From Fermentibacter sp964564435 (lineage in GTDB: Bacteria; Fermentibacterota; Fermentibacteria; Fermentibacterales; Fermentibacteraceae), in the NCBI GenBank assembly GCA_964564435.1, contig CAZMAT010000002.1, positions 124,001 to 188,000 of the forward strand: 64,000 nucleotides of DNA, in the 5' to 3' direction. This document shows, piece after piece, positions 16,507 through 25,440 of this stretch. The notes under the pieces are model-generated. The model ran no database searches, had not been told where the DNA came from, and saw only the letters and a list, made by a program, of their open reading frames with translations. The stretch's first letter is position 1. Every line of letters starts with the position of its first letter. The position numbers and the translations under genes are program-made.

Positions 16507-17802
16507 CTATCGACTGCCCAGCCTTCCGTCCGCCCTGCTCCAGGCGGGTTTCGACGCGGTATGGACCGAGAGAATATCAGGCGCGGCGAGGTGATAGGGT
16601 ATCCCCCTGTAGTCGTCCAGGTCCCAGACCGTGAAATCGGCGTCGGCTCCGGGTGCCAGGGTGCCTTTCACGCCGCCGAGTCCGAGCGATGAAGCCGCGT
16701 TGGCCGTGGAGGCAACGAGCGCCTCCTCGACGGTGAAGCCGCACCTCGATACCGCGGTGCTGATGATGAAGGGCATGGACGGGCAGTAGCAGCTCCCCGG
16801 ATTGAAGTCCGTGGCCAGGGCCACCGAAGCGCCGGCGTCGAGGAATCTCCGGCCGTCCGGGAATGCCAGGCCCAGGTTGAATGCAGTGCCGGGCAGCAGT
16901 ATGGCCGTCGTGCCCGAGGCGGCGAGAGCCGCCACGCCGGCGTCTGCCGCAGCCAGGAGGTGGTCTGCGCTGCCCGCGCCGATCCGGGCGGCGAGTTCCG
17001 CCCCTCCGCACGCCGTGAACTCGTCCGCGTGGATCCGCAGACCCAGGCCGGCGTCGGAGGCGGCTCTGAGGAACCTCTCGCTCTGGGCTGCATCGAAGGC
17101 GCCATGCTCGCAGAAGACATCGGCGAAGTCGGCGAGCCTTCTCCCCGCGACGACGGGCAGCACCTCCGAGATCACGAAGGAGATGTAGTCGTCGGGCCTG
17201 CCTTCGTACTCGGGGGGTACGGCATGGGGACCCATGAACGTGGGCACGATGGTCTGGGGCGATGAGCGGGACGCCTCGCGCAGGAGCTCCAGCGCGGCGA
17301 TCTCGCCTTCGAGATCGAGCGAGTACCCGCTCTTGGCCTCGAGGGTCGTGGTGCCGAACCTGAGCATGTCTGCCAGGTGCAAGTCGAGTGCGGCGGCAAG
17401 CGTCTTCCTGTCTGCCGATCGGGTGGACCTCATGGTGGAGGCGATGCCGCCGCCGGCGCCGGCTATCTCCAGGTAGCTCCTGCCTTCGGCGCGCATGGCG
17501 TACTCGGCCTCGCGGGTGCCTGCGAAGACGGGGTGAGTGTGCGGATCCACGAAGCCGGGCATGACGAGCATGCCGCCTGCATCGAGGGTCACCGCGCCGT
17601 GAGATGCCGTGATTGCGTACCGGAGTTCATCGGTGGAGCCGGTCCAGACGATCCTGCCGCCACGGCAGGCGGCGGCCCCGTCCGTTACCACTCCGAGGAG
17701 GCGTGCGTCTGCGCCACGCCGGGCGGCGGGGCCGCCCGGGATGGTGATCAGCTGGCCCGCGTGTACGAGCAGGAAGTCGGCATCAGGCAACACGCCCTGC
17801 AC
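16507..17802 (-). CDS. hutI: Imidazolonepropionase
   Basis: 431 residues of the amidohydrolase family, hydrolysing 4-imidazolone-5-propanoate to N-formimino-L-glutamate in histidine degradation. Visible: GFVDPHTHPVFAGTR (metal-binding HxH), the long MRAEGRSYLEIAGAGGGI motif, TTLEAKSGYSLD, RIHADEF, and ATDFNPGSCY near the end with the catalytic Asp. GTG start with GGAG upstream, immediately after rpmA (TGA then T then GTG). No hutU, hutH or hutG lies in the window, so the pathway must be elsewhere or partial. Confidence 0.93.
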   Translation of the reverse strand: MQGVLPDADFLLVHAGQLITIPGGPAARRGADARLLGVVTDGAAACRGGRIVWTGSTDELRYAITASHGAVTLDAGGMLVMPGFVDPHTHPVFAGTREAEYAMRAEGRSYLEIAGAGGGIASTMRSTRSADRKTLAAALDLHLADMLRFGTTTLEAKSGYSLDLEGEIAALELLREASRSSPQTIVPTFMGPHAVPPEYEGRPDDYISFVISEVLPVVAGRRLADFADVFCEHGAFDAAQSERFLRAASDAGLGLRIHADEFTACGGAELAARIGAGSADHLLAAADAGVAALAASGTTAILLPGTAFNLGLAFPDGRRFLDAGASVALATDFNPGSCYCPSMPFIISTAVSRCGFTVEEALVASTANAASSLGLGGVKGTLAPGADADFTVWDLDDYRGIPYHLAAPDILSVHTASKPAWSRADGRLGSR

Positions 17803-17803
17803 A

Positions 17804-18055
17804 TCACTCCGGGAGTACGGAAGCGACCCTCCTGCTGTTCATGGTATGGAACCTGACCACGCCGTCCGCCTTGGCGAACAGGGTGTCGTCGGAACCGATC
17901 CCGACGTTGGTCCCGGGATGGATGGGAGTGCCGCGCTGCCTGAGGATGATCGTGCCGGCGGTGACGAAGCTGCCGGCGGGGGCCTTCACGCCCAGTCTGC
18001 GGCCAGCTGTGTCCCTGCCGTTCCTGGAGCTGGAGCCTGATTTCTTGTGAGCCAT
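17804..18055 (-). CDS. rpmA: 50S ribosomal protein L27
   Basis: 83 residues beginning MAHKKSGSSSRNGRDT, with RRLGVKAPAGSFVTAGTIILRQRGT and HPGTNVGIGSDDTLFAKADG, all canonical L27. The start follows AGGAAGG. L27 sits at the peptidyl-transferase centre. The N-terminus starts directly with the mature MAHKK form, without the Firmicutes-type cleavable extension. It is not paired with rplU (L21) as in most genomes; instead it lies between an exported carboxypeptidase and hutI. Confidence 0.97.
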   Translation of the reverse strand: MAHKKSGSSSRNGRDTAGRRLGVKAPAGSFVTAGTIILRQRGTPIHPGTNVGIGSDDTLFAKADGVVRFHTMNSRRVASVLPE

Positions 18056-18066
18056 GAGGCACCTTC

Positions 18067-19677
18067 CTAGTTCTGGCGTACGAGTCTGGCGGATGCCGTC
18101 CCGCTGCCGTCAGTGAGCCTGGCGATGTAGACTCCGGCCGGCACCGGGGCGCCCTCCCCCGTTGTACCGTTCCATGTGATATCGGCACCGCCTGCCGGAA
18201 CATCGGCGGCGAAGACCGAACGGCCGGTAATATCGAAGATCGTGAGGCTTCCCTCAAGTCCTGTCGAGCAGCCGAGCGAGACAGGCCCGGAGGAGGGATT
18301 GGCCGATGCGGAGATGGCGAGGGAGCCTGCGGCGGGCGTCGAGCCTCCGATGCCCGTGGCGTCGAACACGAAGCTGACCTCGACCCTGGCCGAGGAGCCG
18401 AGCGCCACGTCGGACACGGTCTGGGACGCGAACCCGGATACGGTGGCCGTGATGTCATAGGTCCCGGGGAGGGCCGGCTTGGCGTAGTCGCCCATGGTGA
18501 CGTCGGTGCGGCAGAACATCATCGGCTCGCTGTCGGCCCCGTCGGTTCTGGTGACCTGGATGTTCGCGTCGAGAGGCGTTCCGTAGCTGTTGGTCACGGT
18601 GCCCCAGAAACCGTAGGTACTGTTCACGTAGAAGTCGAGCAGCGCCATGTAGTGCTGCGACGCGAGGAGGGGCCAGTCGGTGTACTGCTTGTCGGAGTGA
18701 ACCTCTATCGTGTGGTCGATCCCGCCGTATTCGCCATAGCTCCAGTCGTTCACGTCGCCGGTGATCACGTACCAGGCCCAGCCCTCGGTGACCCAGAAAC
18801 CCGGAACCTGGCACAGGGCCGCGTAGTCGTTCGCCATGGAGACGATCAGGGTCGTGTCCGGGACTGCCGCCGAGGAGTAGTTCCAGACGTAGTTGAAGCA
18901 GGCTTCCCCTCCGTGGAGCGACATGCTGGCGCAGAACGGATTGTGCAGGGAGGTCTGGGCGGGCCATTCCGTCATCGTGATGTCCCTGAGGCGCTGGGTC
19001 TCGGGTTCCGAGAACGGGCCCGATCCGCCGCCCCCGCCGGACTGCCAGTGATAGCTGAGGTTGCGGTTCAGGTCGACGCCGTTGCCGTTGTAGCGGCTGT
19101 TCGAGTAGTAGCCGTCCGGGTTCATCACGGGGATCACCCAGGTCTCGGCCGTCTCCACCACATACTCGCACAGCGGGCTCGTGTCGGCGTTGTCGGCCAG
19201 GTTCCTGAGGTAGTTCAGCGCGACCATGCCCCCGGCCTTCTCGTCACCGTGGATGGCTCCGATCAGGCGGAACTCGGGCTCTATCTCCTCGGTGTCCACG
19301 TTGTCGGAGACGACCACCGCGTAGATGGGCCTCCCGCCGTAGCTCGAGCCGATGTTCTCGAGCCTGCAGATGCCGGGGTTGCGCGCGACTATCGCCTCCA
19401 GGGAATCCGTCACTGCATCGAGCGACGGATAGGGGACGAGCGGCTCCGGCTGGGACACAGCGGCGGGCATGAAGCCCATGCGGAACAGGAGAGCCTCGCC
19501 GTCGGCGTCGACATAGATGCGCGCCCGCGAGTCGCGGACCGACTCGATGTCGAATCCGGCCGCCTCGAGCGCACGGATGTCCGCCGGGCCGACGGGGGCG
19601 ATCCATACCGAGTGGAAGGCGCAGGGCTGGGAGTATGCGGCCTGGAACAGCAGCAAGAGTATGGGCAGGAAACGCAT
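18067..19677 (-). CDS. Secreted M14 zinc carboxypeptidase with T9SS tail
   Basis: About 536 residues from ATG 19677, which begins a signal peptide (MRFLPILLLLFQAAYS). The M14 catalytic domain shows the zinc motif GAIHGDE, the substrate-binding GVDLNRN, a third zinc His in SMSLHGGE and the catalytic Glu in HTIEVHSDK. After it come a CarboxypepD_reg-like beta domain (YGFWGTVTNSYGTPLDANIQV) and a C-terminal FlgD-like sorting domain (FDITGRSV, GVYIARL). It should be exported and surface-attached or released, where it trims peptides. Gene start lies ~126 bp from the divergent tRNA-Pro. Confidence 0.9.
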   Translation of the reverse strand: MRFLPILLLLFQAAYSQPCAFHSVWIAPVGPADIRALEAAGFDIESVRDSRARIYVDADGEALLFRMGFMPAAVSQPEPLVPYPSLDAVTDSLEAIVARNPGICRLENIGSSYGGRPIYAVVVSDNVDTEEIEPEFRLIGAIHGDEKAGGMVALNYLRNLADNADTSPLCEYVVETAETWVIPVMNPDGYYSNSRYNGNGVDLNRNLSYHWQSGGGGGSGPFSEPETQRLRDITMTEWPAQTSLHNPFCASMSLHGGEACFNYVWNYSSAAVPDTTLIVSMANDYAALCQVPGFWVTEGWAWYVITGDVNDWSYGEYGGIDHTIEVHSDKQYTDWPLLASQHYMALLDFYVNSTYGFWGTVTNSYGTPLDANIQVTRTDGADSEPMMFCRTDVTMGDYAKPALPGTYDITATVSGFASQTVSDVALGSSARVEVSFVFDATGIGGSTPAAGSLAISASANPSSGPVSLGCSTGLEGSLTIFDITGRSVFAADVPAGGADITWNGTTGEGAPVPAGVYIARLTDGSGTASARLVRQN

Positions 19678-19803
19678 CGCATCGCTCCCGGGTTGGGATG
19701 GGTGAATCAGGATAGACTGTAGTAAAATCGCCCGGGGACCCTGTCCGGTCAAGCTCGGACTTGAAGGAGCCGTGCCGCCAGCTTAGAATGTGGATATCGG
19801 GAT

Positions 19804-19880
19804 CGGGGCGTGGCGCAGCCCGGTAGCGCACCTGCTTTGGGAGCAGGGGGTCGCCGGTTCGAATCCGGCCGCCCCGACCA
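19804..19880 (+). tRNA. trnP: tRNA-Pro (anticodon TGG)
   Basis: 77 nt including an encoded CCA. The 7-bp acceptor stem CGGGGCG/CGCCCCG closes it; the anticodon arm CCTGC-TTTGGGA-GCAGG gives TGG, the T-arm contains GGTTCGAATCC, and the discriminator is A. The cloverleaf is complete. Confidence 0.97.
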
Positions 19881-19903
19881 CCTCGCCCGCGTCGCGGGCG
19901 AGG
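19881..19903 (+). terminator. Hairpin directly after tRNA-Pro
   Basis: CCTCGCCCG at 19881-19889 pairs with CGGGCGAGG at 19895-19903 around CGTCG, starting at the base after the CCA. A T-tract is missing. It probably terminates or guides 3' processing of the tRNA transcript. The rest of the 160-bp spacer to 20041 shows no gene. Confidence 0.55.
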
Positions 19904-20041
19904 CGGAGGCGACAGTGACTTGCGAAGCAAAGTCGCGAGAGCGATCCAGCCAGGAACTCGAATCCCTCGAGGGCTTCCACGCGAACTCGTGTCCGGAGTG
20001 AACTCCTTCGAGCCGGGTCACTAGCTTGTGGCCTTCAGCGG

Positions 20042-22393
20042 CTACCTGTGCCTCGCACCGGGCTCCGGCGCGGCATTCCAGATGGTGTCGAAGGCGGTCT
20101 CCCACCTGCGCCCGGAGGCCAGCCTCCTCGACTCCTCCGCCATGCGTCCGCGGAGAGCGGGATCTCTGGCCAGGGTCAGGATGGCGTCCGCGAAGCTGCG
20201 CACATCCCTTCCCCGGGCCACCAGGCCGGTCGCGCCGGGCTCGATGATCTCCATGGGTCCGCCCATGTCCGTGACGACAGCCGGGACGCCCGATGCATGC
20301 GCCTCCAGGACCACGTTCCCGAAGGTGTCCGTGGTGCTGGGGAACACGAAGACGTCGGCCGAGGCATAGGCCCTGGACAGGTCATCGCCCCTGAGGATGC
20401 CGCAGAAATGGCAGCCCATCCCGCTGAGCCTCACCGTGAGCTCTCCCAGGAACGGTCCGTCTCCCACCAGGAACAGCTCGAGTCCGGGGAACTCGCCCCG
20501 GGCGAGCAGGAAGGCCTCCGCCAGGATGTCGAGGTCCTTCTCCCTGGAGATCCGCCCCACGTACACCAGCTTCACGGAACCGGAGGAGCCTCCGAACCTG
20601 GTGAAGAACCCGGGGTCCCTCCATACCGGCGAGAATGTCTCGAGGTCTATCCCCCTGGGGAAGATCGTCATCCTGGACCTCGGGACTCCGAGATTCTCGA
20701 GTTCGGCCATGTAGTACCTGCTGGGAACCATCACCAGATCGGTGGCGGAATAGAACCAGCCCATCGCCGAGGCAGCGAACTCGCCCATATGGCCGTCCTG
20801 GGCTATCTGGTTGACGTGTCTCGGCAGGTCAGTGTGGTAGATGCCCAGGGCCGGGATGCCGAGGAGCTTGGCGATCAGCAGGCCCGAAAGCCCGACGAGG
20901 CCGGGGGTCGAGATGTAGATGGCTTCGAAGTCGTTGTCCTCCACGAACCGGAGCAGTTCCAGGAACGGAGGGATGGAGAGCAGCTTCGATTCGTAAGCGG
21001 GGACCGGGAACTCACGCACCGGCGGGAAGTTGACGACCCAGCCCTCGAAGGACAGAGGCCTTCCCTGGGACGCCACGACTGCCAGGCGCCGTCCGTCCTC
21101 GACTGCGAGGCGGCTGAACTTCTGCAGCGTCCTCGAGACTCCGTTCAGGTCATCGATCGTATCCGTGAACCAGGCCCTCGCCCCGCTCCCGGGACGGGGC
21201 GGGCAGTCCGGAGTGAGGGCTGCGAACTCGGCAGCCGCCCTGCGCCCCCTTCTCATGTTGAAGAACGACATCGGGTAGGGGGCGTTGAGGAGGAGGACGG
21301 GGATGAGGGCGGAAACGGCCTCGAAGGCCTCGAGGAACTTGCCGTCGGTGATGCGCCTGAACAGCAGGCCGGAGAGGCGGTCCAGGAGCCTGTTCGTGGT
21401 GTTGCTGAAGATCCGGAACGTGCGCTCGTCGATGTCCTCTCCGCGGGGCTCGCCCCTGGCCCAGAGATCCTTCCCGATCTCGAGGAGTTCCTCGAGAATG
21501 AAGCTCTCGGGACCGGGGTCGGGAGACGAGAGGGTCTTGTGGTAGAGGGTGTGCAGGGCGAGATCGGCCTTCTGCCAGAGCGTCGGCTGCCCGGCGCCGC
21601 CCGGCGTGAACATCCCGTCGGCCGCCGCCGAGGCGAAGTGGGGCAGCTTCTGGGCCTGGAGCCTCTCGCGGTAGAACGAGTAGGCGATCGAGTAGATGGA
21701 GTAGGCCGAACGGATGGCCGTCCCGCTCATCCCTCTGGGCACTCCCATCCCGGAGGAGATCTCCGCCAGGTATTCGACCGGACTCCTCGCGGAAGGCACC
21801 TCCGTGCAGGCCTGTCCCACGAACCTCCCGCACCTGTCGTCCGAGCCCCCGATGAAGCCTCCGAAGCCGGGGTCACCCCTGACGAGCCTCACCGCGGGCG
21901 CCACCACGTCGTTCTCTGCCGCGAGCCTGCTCCCGTTGAGGGACTCGACGAGCGGGCACCTCTTCATGACCATGGCGAGCTCGTCGTATGACGGGGCCGG
22001 CCCCTCGGAGTGGAAGGGGTGGGCCAGCGCGAACGGGATCCGCCTGTGCTCGAGGAAGTCCGCGAGGTCCTCGAAACTCTCGCGGAGGCGGCAGAACTCC
22101 TCGTGATCGCCCGGTTCGAAGCCGTAGGCCAGGATGTGCACGACCGCCCTGCTGCCGTGGAGGTAGGTCCTGATCTCCTCGCCCGTGAAGACGCCCGGCT
22201 GGCCGATGATCCTCATCACGCCCTCGATGGTGTTGATGTCGGTGACGGTGACGAAGTCCATCCCCCTCGACCGGGCCTTCTCGTACAGGAGTTCGGGCGG
22301 GGTGAAGCTCTCAGGAGCCTGGAGTGCACGAAGGAACCAGTATCCTGCCGCCTTCGAGTACATCGAGTGCACATGCATGTCGCACCTGGGCAT
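20042..22393 (-). CDS. PHP-domain / GT4 glycosyltransferase fusion
   Basis: 783 residues. The N-terminal ~230 residues are a PHP-type metallohydrolase domain: HVHSMYSK at the start, MDFVTVTDINTIEG, AHPFH and FIGGSDDR. The C-terminal ~380 residues are a GT-B glycosyltransferase of family 4: DLPRHVNQIAQDG, GRISREKDLDILAEAF, FLVGDGPF, DVFVFPSTTDTFGNVVLEA and GVPAVVTDMGGP. About 150 residues between them match nothing I recognise. The enzyme probably transfers a sugar from a nucleotide donor to a lipid or sugar acceptor in the cytosol; the PHP part could be a phosphoesterase acting on the same compound. No signal peptide. Confidence 0.85.
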   Translation of the reverse strand: MPRCDMHVHSMYSKAAGYWFLRALQAPESFTPPELLYEKARSRGMDFVTVTDINTIEGVMRIIGQPGVFTGEEIRTYLHGSRAVVHILAYGFEPGDHEEFCRLRESFEDLADFLEHRRIPFALAHPFHSEGPAPSYDELAMVMKRCPLVESLNGSRLAAENDVVAPAVRLVRGDPGFGGFIGGSDDRCGRFVGQACTEVPSARSPVEYLAEISSGMGVPRGMSGTAIRSAYSIYSIAYSFYRERLQAQKLPHFASAAADGMFTPGGAGQPTLWQKADLALHTLYHKTLSSPDPGPESFILEELLEIGKDLWARGEPRGEDIDERTFRIFSNTTNRLLDRLSGLLFRRITDGKFLEAFEAVSALIPVLLLNAPYPMSFFNMRRGRRAAAEFAALTPDCPPRPGSGARAWFTDTIDDLNGVSRTLQKFSRLAVEDGRRLAVVASQGRPLSFEGWVVNFPPVREFPVPAYESKLLSIPPFLELLRFVEDNDFEAIYISTPGLVGLSGLLIAKLLGIPALGIYHTDLPRHVNQIAQDGHMGEFAASAMGWFYSATDLVMVPSRYYMAELENLGVPRSRMTIFPRGIDLETFSPVWRDPGFFTRFGGSSGSVKLVYVGRISREKDLDILAEAFLLARGEFPGLELFLVGDGPFLGELTVRLSGMGCHFCGILRGDDLSRAYASADVFVFPSTTDTFGNVVLEAHASGVPAVVTDMGGPMEIIEPGATGLVARGRDVRSFADAILTLARDPALRGRMAEESRRLASGRRWETAFDTIWNAAPEPGARHR

Positions 22394-22417
22394 CGCGGCC
22401 TCCTCCCCTTCCCGGAG

Positions 22418-23413
22418 CTATTCGGGGATTATCAGGATTCCCTGGGGGCCGTCGCCAGCCTGGAGAGTGTCGAGGGGCGTCCAGGCATCGGCATCCATCA
22501 TCAGCACGATGTCCGATCCGAAGCTGGTGATGAACAGGGTGTCACCAAGCGCCGCCACCCCGGTGACGTCGAATCCGGCGTTCCTGGTCTCGAAGGAGCC
22601 GGTTTCGTCGTAGATGAACACGTTGCCGGTCATGGACCAGGCATCCCCGGCGGCGAAGCGGTCGCCCAGAAGGCACGGCAGGCACGGATTCCCCCCGGTG
22701 GCGATGGTGACTGCGACATTCGGGATCGACGGATCGATGATCGTCACAACTCCGTCGTCGGCGTATGTAGTGGATGAGGCGTGGATCATCCCCGTCTCCT
22801 GGAAATATCTGAGGGTCATGGTGTTGGGGGGGGTGGGAAGAGTATCGAGCACCTCCCCTGTCGCCGGATCGAGCACGAAAGTGCCCTGCACCGAGGCGTC
22901 CGGGTAGTTCTGGGTGCTGACGAACAGCCTGCCCGATGCGATCGCTATCCCGCTCGCGTTCGGGATTCCGTAGAACTCGTCCGTCACCTCGTGCGTCGAG
23001 AGGTCTATGACGCACACGCAAGGACCGCCGATCGACTCCCCCATCAGGCAGGACACGAAGAGCCTCTCTCCGTCGGTGCAGGCGCAGTAAGGGTTCACCC
23101 CCGCCGGCAGGGAGATCTCGGCTGTGATCTGTCCGGGCTCCGAGGGATCGAAGAAGGAGATCGAGTTCGACAGCGAGTTCACCACGGCGATGCCGCCGTC
23201 GTCGAGCAGGACGATGTCGTTCGGGGCTTCACCGGTCACGAAGGCTCCGAGGATGATGGTGCCGTCCTCGGGGTAGCAGATGTCGACCGTGTAGCCTAGC
23301 CCGTCTATCCAGGCCACCCCGGGACCCGTTCCAGGATCAGAGGGTCCGGTGGTGGAACCGCATCCGGAAACCGTTGCCAGAGAGATTGCAAGGGCGGCGT
23401 GGAGCTTCTTCAA
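22418..23413 (-). CDS. btuG: BtuG-like beta-propeller lipoprotein
   Basis: 331 residues from TTG 23413, which overlaps the btuB stop as TTGA and follows GGAGGGG by 5 nt; this start gives a clean lipoprotein signal (MKKLHAALAISLATVSGC). The mature part has repeated YncE-type propeller strands (IAVVNSLSNSISFFDP, RLFVSTQN, TGEVLDTL, DTLFITSFGSD). In Bacteroides, BtuG is a surface propeller lipoprotein that captures cobalamin and hands it to the BtuB channel. Its coupling to a riboswitch-controlled TonB receptor makes the same role likely here, though the identification is by fold and context only. Confidence 0.7.
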   Translation of the reverse strand: MKKLHAALAISLATVSGCGSTTGPSDPGTGPGVAWIDGLGYTVDICYPEDGTIILGAFVTGEAPNDIVLLDDGGIAVVNSLSNSISFFDPSEPGQITAEISLPAGVNPYCACTDGERLFVSCLMGESIGGPCVCVIDLSTHEVTDEFYGIPNASGIAIASGRLFVSTQNYPDASVQGTFVLDPATGEVLDTLPTPPNTMTLRYFQETGMIHASSTTYADDGVVTIIDPSIPNVAVTIATGGNPCLPCLLGDRFAAGDAWSMTGNVFIYDETGSFETRNAGFDVTGVAALGDTLFITSFGSDIVLMMDADAWTPLDTLQAGDGPQGILIIPE

Positions 23414-25368
23414 CGGAACCCCTCCCATTTCAGTTCGGCCGAGAATGTACGGCGGCGGCCGGTATAGCCGTTCGTCTCCTCGTACCGTGCGTCAAGGATG
23501 TTCGTACCGGCGAATGCGATCGAAAGCCCGTCGATCCAGGGGAGCGGAGCGGAGAGCGAAGCCCCTACGAGCGAATAGGCTGGCAGGACGGCGGTGTTGG
23601 CAGCATTGATCCACCTGTCCCCGGTCATCGAGATCGAGAATCCAGGGGTCATTCCCATGAGCGGGGCCTCGACGATGAGGCCAGTTGTGATCCCGGGTCT
23701 GTAGGGGAGCATCATGCCCTCGTTCGTTGATCCCTCGACGGCGTCAGTGATGCGCTGAACGGACATGGAACCCATGGTCCGCAGGAAGGCGGTCCGCACC
23801 GTCCAGGAGAGTTCCATCCCGCGGCGGAGTACCCGGGCGATGTTGCATGGGCTCCAGATGCCCCCGGACGACGGCGTCCAGATGATCAGGTCTTCCGAGA
23901 CGGCGTAGAACACCGAGATGCCGGCGGAAAACGATCCGAGCGAGATCCCCGCGGCCAGGTCGGCCTCGGTCGAGGCTTCAGGAGCGAGATCCTCATTCCC
24001 TTGCGCGAACGGGTCCGAAGGCCAGTAGAGCTCGTTGAACGTCGGCCTCCTGAAGCTCTCTGACAGTACGGCCTCGACCGTTAGCCAGCTCCCGGCGGGA
24101 AGGACCGCTGAAATCCTCGCTCCGGTCCCGGGGCTCTCCCCCGTGGCTGCCTCGGCTCTCGCGGCGGCCGAGAGGAGAAGGGGTCCGGCATATGAGGAGG
24201 CGAGCACGCCTATCGAGGAGATGGTCCTCCCCCTGGAACCGAGGGCCGTTCCACCCGCCCACTCCCTCCGGAGGTCGGCCGAGGCCTCGATGGTCAGAGG
24301 CAGGTCTGAAGGAGAGAAGGTGACGGCTGCTTCTGCAGCGCCTTCGCTGTGGGTGTCACGGGTGGAATCGGGAGAGTCGGAGATGTAGCGGATGCCACCG
24401 GTGTGGATGGATCCCTCGGCAGAGAATCCGGCGCCCATGCCGAAGGCGATCCAGGAGTCGAGGGAGGAGCGGTTCGTCGAGGCATCGGAGGGCGACCAGT
24501 CAGGGCTTTCCACTTCGCCGGAGGCACTCGTAACCAGCGTGCCGACGGAGAATGCCCCCCTGGACGCACTGAACAGGGCGCCGCCGGCGCGGCCGCGCCC
24601 GCCCGACGGTCCGGTAGGCGATGAGAAGGAGCATGAGAGCCGAGAGAACCCACCGATGGGGCTCGATGCGCCGGCCCAGAGTCCCGCCCTCGAATCTCCT
24701 CCCGCGAAGACCGATGGCGGATCGTCCGGCGCGGCGGTGGCTAGCTCGACTGTTCCTGCCAGCCCACCGTCGCTGAAGGCGGACCCGCCGCCCCTGGCCA
24801 AGCGCATGGAGGAGAAGAGCCCCTTGAACATGCAGACCGCCGGGGTGCCGTCCATGGAGCTGCGGATCCTGTGGCCGTCGATGCTCCAGCCGATCTGCGA
24901 CGGGTCGGAGCCTCTCAGGGAGACCGAGAGGACCGATACCGCCCCCCCGTACTCGCGCACGACCACTCCCGGTGAGAGTATCTCTATTCCGTGAGCCCCC
25001 GGCATGCCGGGAGACGGGATCCCCGCAGCTTCCACATCCGAGACGGCCAGTCCCTGCGAGGCGGCGGAGGGCCTTCTCGCCGTCACCGGTATGAGCACAC
25101 CGCTCGGAAGGGCATCGGGAAGCAGGATTATCCCGCCATCCCACGGGACCATGCCGCTCCATGGCTCGTAGCCCATCGCGCTGACGCGGGCGGTGTCGCC
25201 CGGCATCACCGGCCCGGTGAAGCTGCCGTCGGGGCCGCTCATCGAGACGATGCCCCCGGTCTCGAGGGCCGCTCCGGCGACAGGGGAGCCCGATGGATCG
25301 AGCGCGCGTACGGGCCGGGAGTCAACCCCGGCCGCCGTGATCACCGCGATGATGGGCAGGATGAACAA
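23410..25368 (-). CDS. btuB: TonB-dependent receptor, cobalamin type
   Basis: 652 residues starting at TTG 25368 behind GGAGGAGG. A signal peptide (FILPIIAVITAAG) is followed by a carboxypeptidase-regulatory-like beta domain (~20-95), a plug domain (~110-210: GIEILSPGVVVREYGG, VSLRGSDPSQIGWSIDG, GLAGTVELAT) and a beta-barrel. TonB-receptor features near the end include FRRPTFNELYWPSDPFAQGN, NEDLAPE and GTNILDARYEE, then a C-terminal aromatic strand. The upstream cobalamin riboswitch identifies the ligand as B12 or a related corrinoid. Outer membrane; energised by TonB, which is not in this window. Confidence 0.85.
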   Translation of the reverse strand: MFILPIIAVITAAGVDSRPVRALDPSGSPVAGAALETGGIVSMSGPDGSFTGPVMPGDTARVSAMGYEPWSGMVPWDGGIILLPDALPSGVLIPVTARRPSAASQGLAVSDVEAAGIPSPGMPGAHGIEILSPGVVVREYGGAVSVLSVSLRGSDPSQIGWSIDGHRIRSSMDGTPAVCMFKGLFSSMRLARGGGSAFSDGGLAGTVELATAAPDDPPSVFAGGDSRAGLWAGASSPIGGFSRLSCSFSSPTGPSGGRGRAGGALFSASRGAFSVGTLVTSASGEVESPDWSPSDASTNRSSLDSWIAFGMGAGFSAEGSIHTGGIRYISDSPDSTRDTHSEGAAEAAVTFSPSDLPLTIEASADLRREWAGGTALGSRGRTISSIGVLASSYAGPLLLSAAARAEAATGESPGTGARISAVLPAGSWLTVEAVLSESFRRPTFNELYWPSDPFAQGNEDLAPEASTEADLAAGISLGSFSAGISVFYAVSEDLIIWTPSSGGIWSPCNIARVLRRGMELSWTVRTAFLRTMGSMSVQRITDAVEGSTNEGMMLPYRPGITTGLIVEAPLMGMTPGFSISMTGDRWINAANTAVLPAYSLVGASLSAPLPWIDGLSIAFAGTNILDARYEETNGYTGRRRTFSAELKWEGFR

Positions 25369-25369
25369 A

Positions 25370-25403
25370 CCGCCTCCTCCGCTTTCGGTGCGGATGGAGG
25401 CGG
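25370..25403 (-). promoter_or_regulatory. RBS-sequestering hairpin of the btuB leader
   Basis: On the minus strand CCGCCTCC (25403-25396) can pair with GGAGGCGG (25377-25370). The latter overlaps the GGAGGAGG ribosome site (25380-25373) just 4 nt before the TTG start. This is the expected expression platform of a translational OFF riboswitch: with B12 bound, the site is hidden. Confidence 0.6.
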
Positions 25404-25440
25404 ACCCGGGGATCCCCCTGGAGCGGAGGGATCGTTCCCG

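Noticed and set aside
16507..17802. A histidine-utilisation (hut) operon
   Set aside because: Only hutI is present; neighbours are rpmA and a TPR protein, with no hutH, hutU, hutG or hutC.
19804..20041. tRNA-Pro as an integration site of a mobile element
   Set aside because: No integrase, no repeat of the tRNA 3' end and no foreign-looking block was seen beside it; ordinary genes follow.
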